64,000 bases of DNA. Source: Symbiodinium sp. CCMP2592. Taxonomy: Eukaryota > Sar > Dinophyceae > Suessiales > Symbiodiniaceae. A program made the position numbers and the translations under genes. The notes under the pieces were generated by a model. That model was not told the origin of the DNA, ran no database searches, and worked only from the letters and a program-made list of their open reading frames with translations. Numbering within the stretch: position 1 is the first letter of the stretch; each line of letters starts with the position of its first letter. Shown piece by piece: positions 55,850 through 64,000 of this stretch. The DNA lies in the NCBI GenBank assembly GCA_905221615.1, contig CAJNDT010000146.1:1-64000 (forward strand). Reading direction: 5' to 3'.

Positions 55850-57337
55850 GTATACGAGTTGCAGGGCTTCGGATCTTCAGGGTCTGTAGGGTGTTGCTAT
55901 CTTGGGCTGAGGTCTTGCAAAACTGAGGCAAATCTATACTACTATGCCTGTGACTCTTATGCTTGGGTTTGCAAAGCCTGAATCCTGAACTTCCAGGTGA
56001 GCCTGTGGGTATACGAAGCTCTGCAGCCCTGAAACGAACCCTTACATGAAGCCTTGCAGCAACCGCTGAAAGGAACCCCCGTAACAAACCTGAAACAAGC
56101 CCAGAAAGGAATCGGTGAAGTAACCCTTGTAGGAACCCTTGAAAGGACATCTTTATGTTTTGCATTTCTTCGGCTTCGGCTGCTCTCCGACCCTGCTTGT
56201 GCCACATGTGCCCTCGTAGATGCCGGCGAACGGTTCTGGCTTGGGGCCCTTGCAAAAGCTATCTGTATTTTTTGATGGTTCGTATACTGATGTCCTTGCT
56301 GTAGTTCCTGAGGTAAGTTTGGGGGCTGATGTTTGGATTTCGATGCGTCGGAAGAAGACATCATGACAAGACTAGGAATACCAAACCCTAAGCAACAAAT
56401 CCTCTGCGCCTGCGCTTGCCGTAAGAAGTACGTTAATAAAACAAGTCGCAAGTTAGAGCCAAAGTCGTTCGTTGTACGTCAAAGGCACAGCTTCGGCTGT
56501 GGTTATGGCTCCCCGAGGGCCAAGGTTGATCCGCAGGATGTGTGCATGGTCTAGCGGTGCTGCCCGGAGACTCCAAGACCCTTTAAGAATGCCCTTAGCT
56601 ACCATAACCTACTTCGTCGAGCTTACTTGTTTGTGAGTGTGTGCGGCCCAACTTTAAGGGTCTCAGGTCGGGCTTTCATAGCAGATGCATGAGTCTGAAC
56701 CTTACTCGTCGATCTAGGCCTAGGCTGGGCGATAGGAACAGCACAGGTTGTGGTAGCTTCATGTCTTCCGGAGAATATCCTAGAGCTCCCTGACAATACT
56801 CCTAGTATCATAGGTCCTACCTCTCCATCCCCGATTATTAGTTTGGCTCGTGTAGCTCACTTTATGTATCCCTCCTCATTATCGGTACATGCGATCCTTT
56901 GGGATAAGGATGACATCAGGTCCGTGGTTAAGGGAGATTGGAATCTCGTGATGCTCAGCACCGACATCTTTGAGAACGCCGTCTTTGGATGGGCCACGGC
57001 CTGGGTTTGCAGAGAGCTTCTTGTGGAGCTGTCGATGGAAGCGAATAGTTTGAGAACTCTGCCTAAGCCTCCAAAGTCTTACTGTTGCCGGGGATATTAT
57101 GGCTCTGTTTAGTGAGGGCTACAGCGTAATCATGGAAGAGCCAGGTTTCGGATAAACCCATGCTTTGGGCTGGTGTGGCAGGTCGTGAACGTATTGCACA
57201 CTTGATGCCCGATCCTTTGACCTGACTCTTCAAATGTCCGAAATCCCAATGCCCCTCAAAACATGCAAATTTCCCTACGAACTTAAGCCCTTAACCCCGA
57301 AGCAATGGTGGTTTCGGTTTTGGCGTGCCCAAGCTTG

Positions 57338-57375
57338 GACTCCCGCCGCGGACTCCCGCCGCGGACTCCCGCCGA
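57338..57375 (+). repeat. 13-bp tandem repeat, three copies
   Basis: The unit gactcccgccgcg occurs three times, the last slightly truncated, in a GC-rich patch. Confidence 0.9.
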
Positions 57376-57521
57376 CCCCTTGTGTGCAGGGAAGCACCGG
57401 GGACTTTACAGAAAGTCGTAAAGGCTTCAAGCATGGCCCTGATTACACAAACAGCTTAAACAGATAAAATACACACACACATATATACATATGTATATAT
57501 ATATATATATGTATGTAATAG

Positions 57522-57619
57522 CTATGGATGTGGCTGTGTTCAATCACATGCACACTGTCGTCACGCCATGAAACCCAGACCATCCTGATGACCCGCAAAG
57601 AAGCTGCGCAACACTTCTG
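57522..57619 (+). CDS. Exon candidate, phase-linked to 57909-58020
   Basis: The acceptor tgtaatag follows a TA run and precedes LWMWLCSITCTLSSRHETQT, ILMTRKEAAQHF, with a GTGGGT donor. Its two leftover bases plus the first base of 57909 make a Cys codon. The first 20 codons are less certain than the rest. Confidence 0.45.
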
Positions 57620-57908
57620 GTGGGTATCGAGCCGACTTCGTAGCAATGGCTAAGAGGATCGCCGACGCACCGCGGATCGTGCCTTAAATTAAACCATGCC
57701 ATGAGCATTCAACGAAAGCCCCCAGACAAATCACCTGTAGTTCTGGCAAGCTACTCTGCGATCGCAAATCCTGAATCGAAAATTCTGTTGGGCCTTTTGC
57801 TTCTTATCTCTAGCAGTGCAGGTCGTGTCTGGATCTAAAAACATGGAGTTCCAGGTAAAGGTCCTTAAGCAAGCAAGGCTAACCTGGCAGCCTGCTGTTT
57901 TTCTGCAG

Positions 57909-58020
57909 TCAATTTGGAAACAAAGAAGCGTTTCTGCCCGTGCTGACGATCCTGCAGCAATTTGCGCTTGACAGGACAAGCTTGGAGGAATCCGCGAGAT
58001 TGAGCCACAGCTCTGCCCAC
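57909..58020 (+). CDS. Exon candidate, helical
   Basis: A strong acceptor (ctgctgtttttctgcag) opens QFGNKEAFLPVLTILQQFAL, DRTSLEESARLSHSSAH, ending at GTTTTTGG. It is in phase with 57522-57619 through a 289-base intron. The LTILQQFA segment resembles MTILQQLA of the 26.88 kb gene, which may be chance. It reads like an alpha-helical repeat protein. Confidence 0.55.
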
Positions 58021-58399
58021 GTTTTTGGAGGTCTAAACCTAGCAGGGATATTAGGGCTCTCAACCCCCAGAAAAGTAACACTGTGCAGCTTCTGGGCTCA
58101 AATCGTAAAGTTTTGCCTTGTTTGAAAACCTATTTGGGTCTGTAGACCTCAAAGATCATTGGTTACAAGTATTAAGGTCTGGCTGAGGAGTCGAGCTGCC
58201 CGGCCTCGCCCGGGCATACCCAAAGTATCAGAAATGCGTCAAAGTCCTTATTCAGGGAGTTTGGGCTTCACCGGACAACTTCTGTGCTCAAGCGCAGGGA
58301 TATAATGAAGGATTTCGGGAGCAGGACTGGACGTGCGGGTTCAGAACCGTTTTCTGGGGCAGAAATCATTAGGTCGCTTTTCTGAGGGCTAATGCAGAG

Positions 58400-58480
58400 T
58401 TCCGCAAGGTTTCAGCACGGGAATGCATGCGGCAGACGGTGCTCGGCTTTTATACCGCGCTCAGACTAAACGGGACATCT
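58400..58480 (+). CDS. Exon candidate (unrecognised)
   Basis: Using the second AG of aatgcagag as acceptor, 27 codons FRKVSARECMRQTVLGFYTA then LRLNGTS run to a GTTAAG donor. It starts and ends on complete codons, compatible with 57909-58020 before it and 61871-61962 after it. Using the first AG gives a different frame ending at TAA. Confidence 0.42.
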
Positions 58481-59008
58481 GTTAAGCCGAGGGCCCTTCA
58501 CATTCAGAAGGATATGTTGCTGTGTAGGGCATGCAGACTATGAAGCTTCAAGCTACATCCTAGACCAGTCTAGAAACTAAAACCGATGTTGAACTTCATG
58601 GCCTGAAGGGTCTAAAGCTTTCGGGTCCAAGTTGGCGTTGCAGGGGTTCAGGAGTTTGGCATGATAGATCAATATCCGGCACGGGGTGGTGCTTACTTAT
58701 TCCGTTGGGAACTATTCGCTCTGCAGTTTGGCACGAACTTCTCACTAAACTAAGCTTCCGCTGATTCCGCTGAGCCACTTCGTGACATGCCTCCAGTCAA
58801 TGCAACAGGAGGGTTTGCTCAAACCACGTCCAATGTGGCTTCAGGGCTCGAGGCCTCGAGAGTGGAGTGAAGGTCGATAGTAATTATAGAAATTGAACAA
58901 AGACTCTTACCTCGCGTGTTTTTGGCTCACGGCTTAGGAATAGGGACCGAATATATGAGCAATGGTATCAGATACTAGAGAGTCAAACCTGACATCAGCC
59001 AGGAACTC

Positions 59009-59164
59009 TCTCTGTCTCTCTCTCGCTCTCTCGCTCGCTCTCTCGCTCGCTCTCTCGCTCGCTCTCTCGCTCTCTAAACACGCAGGTAACTGCCAGAAAG
59101 TTGGAAGACCATGCTTCTATAATGATGCCGGGTAGCATCCTTAGCTCATGTTCCAACTTTCTGG
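59009..59164. repeat. CT/CGCT tract followed by 14-bp perfect inverted repeat
   Basis: A CT tract with regular CG interruptions (59009-59076) is followed by ccagaaagttggaa (59093-59106) and its exact reverse complement (59151-59164), with 44 bases between. Confidence 0.85.
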
Positions 59165-60018
59165 AGCTCGTTTGGGAGTCTCAAACGATAACGGACGCCG
59201 ACAGAGAGTCAGAGGTAGGCTCCTTATTGTAAGGGCACCCTACTTTGATTAATTAAGTCCCCCACCGTAGCATGTCATCCCGGATATCCTGGCACATTTA
59301 ACTATTAAACAGTGAATGAAGAACCCTCCGTAAGTCCTCCGTAGTTCGTAGCAGGAAGCAGTACAGAACATAAGAGAGTACATACTGGGCCATGCGACCT
59401 GGCCTAACACACCGAAGTACAGCGATATTCAACTTCGTAGCTGAGGGCTTGAGCCTTGTACTTGTTGGGGCTCTATAGCAGTCTTTACATTTGGAAGTTG
59501 AAGTAACTTTTGGAGCATGGACTTTATATCTACATATGCATATCAACCGGTCAGCGTATGAAGAGGAAAGAAGTACACGAGTTCAAGGTTATCCCGGTCG
59601 TGCACCTTAGACCTACTCATCGTCGAGCATAGGTTCTGGCAAGAGGCTCCTATAACGAAGGTGTCGGGTTTATCGTGGTCTTGAAAGTTTTGGATTTTGG
59701 TCTGATTTTTTGCGCTTTAGGATATTTCGTTTAATTTCGAAGCCTCATTAAAGTTATACTTTCGAGATCGTTCTTAAGACCGTCCTAATTACGTACCCCA
59801 ACGCTGTTCAAATTTCAACCCCTCACAGTTTGGTTCCTTATATCTTACTGTCGGGTCCTTACCTACGGCCCCTGTCACCTGGAGCCCTGATCGGCAGTTC
59901 AACATCCATCGCCTTTGCGCTGCGAAAGACACAAAAGAAGCTGGTTTCCAGTTCCAGTGTCGGAGGGACTTAACATACGTTACCAGAACTATACCAACCA
60001 GATACTGGCAAAACAGTA

Positions 60019-60407
60019 AGTACATACATATGTAAGTATGTATATAAATACATTATATATATATACATACATACTCAGGTGCATTATGTATGTGAGTACA
60101 TGTGTGTGTATATAGGTAGATACATATATGTATGTTTCATGCATGCATATCGCATGTGAGTCATACTTTCAGTACCATGGCATCATATGTTCATGACCCA
60201 GAGAACAAAAAAGGTCCGAGGGCCTTGACCTAACGGGTCCAGGTAGGATTCAGGATGATATGCTTTGAGGTTTGGAGTTTCAGGCTCTGGGTTTGGGTTT
60301 TTGGATGAACCCCGCTACTGGAGTTCATCGCAGCCCTTAACCGAAAGCTTACACCCTGAACAAGTAGAGGGCCTCGAAGAGCTCGCGAGGTTTTGCCTTC
60401 CCAGGAC

Positions 60408-60489
<82 letters not shown>
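60019..60489. repeat. TACA/TATG words and (CA)n microsatellite
   Basis: Degenerate tacatacata and tatgtatg words fill 60019-60150, and an almost pure CA run fills 60411-60489. The ORFs across it are repeat-encoded. Confidence 0.93.
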
Positions 60490-60491
<2 letters not shown>

Positions 60492-61150
60492 GCGCACGCT
60501 GACCCCAGCTCTTGAGGCATACCCCACCAGCACTCCCACAACCCCCACCCCGCCCCCGGCGCATTGTCATCCCACAACCCGAAGATGCCAGGCGGTCTAC
60601 AGCGACTGGAGGAATCTTTGGGCCCACAGGCACTATCCCTGATTTGGGAGTTGGGGTTAAGAACTCAGGTGGTTTCCGAGTTGTGAACATTTGCCGGGAC
60701 TGTACTTCAACACTCACCATGAGCATAACAGTAGGATTTTCAGGCCCATCCACTCAGATATGAGAAGAGTATGCCGGCCGAAATGCAAGCATTCAAAAGC
60801 CACGGAACAAGCCCGGCATATAATTCAAGGACGTGCGACATTCGTCTTTAAACCGACCCCTAAAGCCCAGCACCCTCCAATCCTAAATCCCTAAGCCCCA
60901 GAGGCAAAAAGCCATAAAACCACAACGCCCTCCATCTTGCCCCTTAAATTGGACTCATTGATCTTACCTTAACCTGCTAGAACCTAGTAGAGTGCAGGAT
61001 CTTACTTGGAATCTTGATATGGAGCACTATAGGGACGCCACCAAGATGGTTTTGGCAGGCTCAGGTAACCAGTGTTCTGCACCAGGCACGCCTCCTGGCG
61101 GTAGCCGCGCTGGGCACGGACGGGCAGGGAGCGGGAGAGCGTGGTGGGGG

Positions 61151-61285
61151 GTGCTTGTTTCCTGAGGCTCTGAATTATGACGGCTCTACTTGCAGAGCGT
61201 GGTGGGGAGGGCTTTACAGGTTCAAAGTGTGGGATTAGATGCCCAGGTGCCTGTTTCCTGAGGCTCTGCATTATGACGGCTCTGA
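61151..61285 (+). repeat. Short direct duplication
   Basis: The segment gtttcctgaggctctg, attatgacggctct occurs at about 61157-61188 and again at about 61251-61283, with a related gcgtggtgggg word nearby (61138 and 61197). Confidence 0.75.
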
Positions 61286-61435
61286 TTGCCGGGCTTTGGC
61301 GGGGTTGGAGCAATGGGAATGCTGTGGCACTGAGAGTGTTTGTCAGGTAAGTACTGGGACGATTCCGGCACCGAGGAGTCGATGGCAACCCTCCTGACTT
61401 AGGAATCCCGTACATAGCCACACTCTACCAACCCT

Positions 61436-61536
61436 AAGGCTCCATGTACCCATACAGTATATACCTAGGCCTTAAAGTACCTTTGTAGGGACCCCTTTAA
61501 GGCCCAAGTATCTACTATAAAGGTACATGGAGCCTT
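61436..61536. repeat. Palindromic element, family E (copy 1)
   Basis: The left arm aaggctccatgtacccatac pairs with the right arm aggtacatggagcctt, and gccttaaag pairs with ctttaaggc inside. Related elements lie at 61734-61853 and 42143-42216. Confidence 0.8.
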
Positions 61537-61733
61537 TGGGCAAGAAGCGAGGAACTACTGACCGAAAAGGTCAAGCAAGTCTTCACACATGCATATAGGC
61601 CCGTAAACGCTTCATGCCGAAGCACAGTCCCAAGCCTTCGCTTCGAGATCGGGGACTGCCGCAAGTAAATACCGACTCCTGAGAACCCAACTCTTGTCAC
61701 AAAGTCATCAGAAAGACAGATGCAGAAGCCCCT

Positions 61734-61853
61734 AAGACTCCATGTACCTATACATATATGCTGTAGTATATACGTTGGCGCCAGATTGCCAGTATAGTCA
61801 CTGCGTTAAAGCCAAAGTATATGCTATATGGGTAATTGCATGCAGCCTTTGGG
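61734..61853. repeat. Palindromic element, family E (copy 2)
   Basis: The arms aagactccatgtacctatac and tgcatgcagccttt are partly decayed. A palindromic ttggcgccag sits in the centre. It ends less than 20 bases before the exon candidate at 61871. Confidence 0.55.
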
Positions 61854-61870
61854 ACAGTGTTGAGCCACAG

Positions 61871-61962
61871 GATTTGCTCAACGGCCTCGAGCGTCATGGC
61901 GCCGCAGTGGATGCCTGCCGCCAGCTCTGCCGCGCATTGGAGCAGAGGGACGCAGAAAAGCA
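61871..61962 (+). CDS. Exon candidate, helical
   Basis: The acceptor ttgagccacag precedes DLLNGLERHGAAVDACRQLC then RALEQRDAEK, with a donor GTTAGGGCTTAGGG inside G-rich words. Strong helical character, possibly a repeat or coiled-coil protein. In phase with 58400-58480. Its two leftover bases fit the frame LGWKATASNKKLSAG beginning at 62703. Confidence 0.55.
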
Positions 61963-62701
61963 GTTAGGGCTTAGGGCTCGCATGCTATGGAGTTGTGAAT
62001 AAGTCGCCAGAAGTAGTGGCCGATGTTTCAGGGCTGCTGATTCTCTCAAAACACAGTCCCCGCACCCTCGGCGACTAACTCTCAATCCGAAGCCCCAAAC
62101 CCTGAAGATCAAACCCCGACCATCACTGGAGTCTTCCCATGCGGGGAGCTTAGAGATTTGTCATCGATAGTGTAGACGGGAATGAGTCGAAAGAACTAAA
62201 GACTGTCGAGTCTGATCCTGCAAAACCCGTAGAGCATTCCGGTTATGTCGGGTTTGGGGGCACATGAGAATGTTGTGTTGTGTAGAAGCTCTCCCAACAA
62301 ACTGGCTGCGAGAAGCTTGAGGATTTTGAGCCATCAGTCTCAAGACGAGGGCGACTACATAGATAACTTAGGCCTTCATTTGGGGCCTCTTCAAGATTGC
62401 ACCTTCGGGGTTTCACTCGTACTGTAGAACGAACTGGTTCCAATACTGGTGTCTCAAAGCTATCCGACTATATATAGAGCAGGCCGCATCTCGTAAAAGG
62501 CAGGACTTAGTTTGCCAAGCTTCCTCCAAAGGTGTAGAGTTCAAGCATCGGGCTTAGAGTTTGAGATTGGTGTACCCGAGAAGCTGGTCTCTGAGTGTCA
62601 AACCGGATGCTTATAAGCCTTTAACCAGACCTTGCAAACTGAAATCCGATCCTCCCATCTTCAGCCCTGAACCGCCTTGATCGCATGTGTGCAACCAACA
62701 G

Positions 62702-62821
62702 GTTAGGTTGGAAGGCTACCGCTTCGAACAAGAAACTCAGCGCAGGCACCGCAGGCCGTTCGCATCCGCGAGAGCGATGGCCCGACGCTCAGCCTTGCGT
62801 AGTGCACCGAAGTATCCGTGA
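62702..62821 (+). CDS. Possible terminal exon (frame uncertain)
   Basis: After the acceptor caaccaacag one frame reads VRLEGYRFEQETQRRHRRPF, ASARAMARRSALRSAPKYP and TGA. The alternative frame LGWKATASNKKLSAGTAGRS, HPRERWPDAQPCVVHRSIRD is the one that fits the 61871-61962 exon in phase and stays open into the CT repeat. Which is used cannot be decided from sequence alone. Confidence 0.38.
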   Translation, partial: VRLEGYRFEQETQRRHRRPFASARAMARRSALRSAPKYP

Positions 62822-62827
62822 TTTGAG

Positions 62828-64000
<1,173 letters not shown>

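Overview
This is a eukaryotic nuclear window with low coding density: long non-coding stretches, many microsatellites, short exons with GT-AG boundaries, and degenerate telomere-like words of the TTTAGGG/CCCTAAA type spread over both strands. The only long, clearly conserved open frames are four copies of one gene family. Each ends in two small domains that look like AP2 DNA-binding domains of the ApiAP2 kind. That combination fits an alveolate (coccidian, chromerid or dinoflagellate relative), but I cannot place it further, and a stramenopile is not excluded. I recognised no rRNA, tRNA, spliced-leader or CRISPR sequence.

Layout. (1) 1-1740: no gene recognised. (2) 1740-12540: three tandem units of about 3-4 kb, each with a conserved upstream mini-ORF, a triplet-repeat zone and an intronless AP2 gene of about 480 codons, all on +. 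(3) 12.5-22.5 kb: mostly non-coding, with one good + exon candidate at 16.05 kb. (4) 22.5-25.7 kb: a cluster of minus-strand exon candidates. (5) 26.9-27.4 kb: a probable complete two-exon + gene whose 154 bp intron is made of telomere-like words; further + exon candidates follow to 29.5 kb. (6) 29.8-33.9 kb: a fourth, dispersed and more diverged AP2 unit. (7) 35-62.8 kb: a run of short + exons that can be read as about four intron-rich genes. The apparent gene ends are stops at 42143, 46496, 53816 and perhaps 62819, with a possible start at 46644.

Many neighbouring exon candidates are compatible in splice phase, which is the main support for the models; a single phase match has a one-in-three chance of being accidental. 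None of the spliced genes is recognised by name. Between exons lie several families of short palindromic (MITE-like) elements, a perfect 27 bp inverted repeat, an inverted 8 bp minisatellite, and long simple repeats.

Two things stand out. First, the AP2 paralogues are almost identical over their N-terminal two thirds but sharply different in the predicted DNA-contacting strands, as if DNA specificity were being diversified on a homogenised backbone. Second, many introns begin with G-rich TTTAGGG-like words and end with C-rich CCCTAAA-like words, so that they could fold back on themselves and the word orientation tracks the coding strand.
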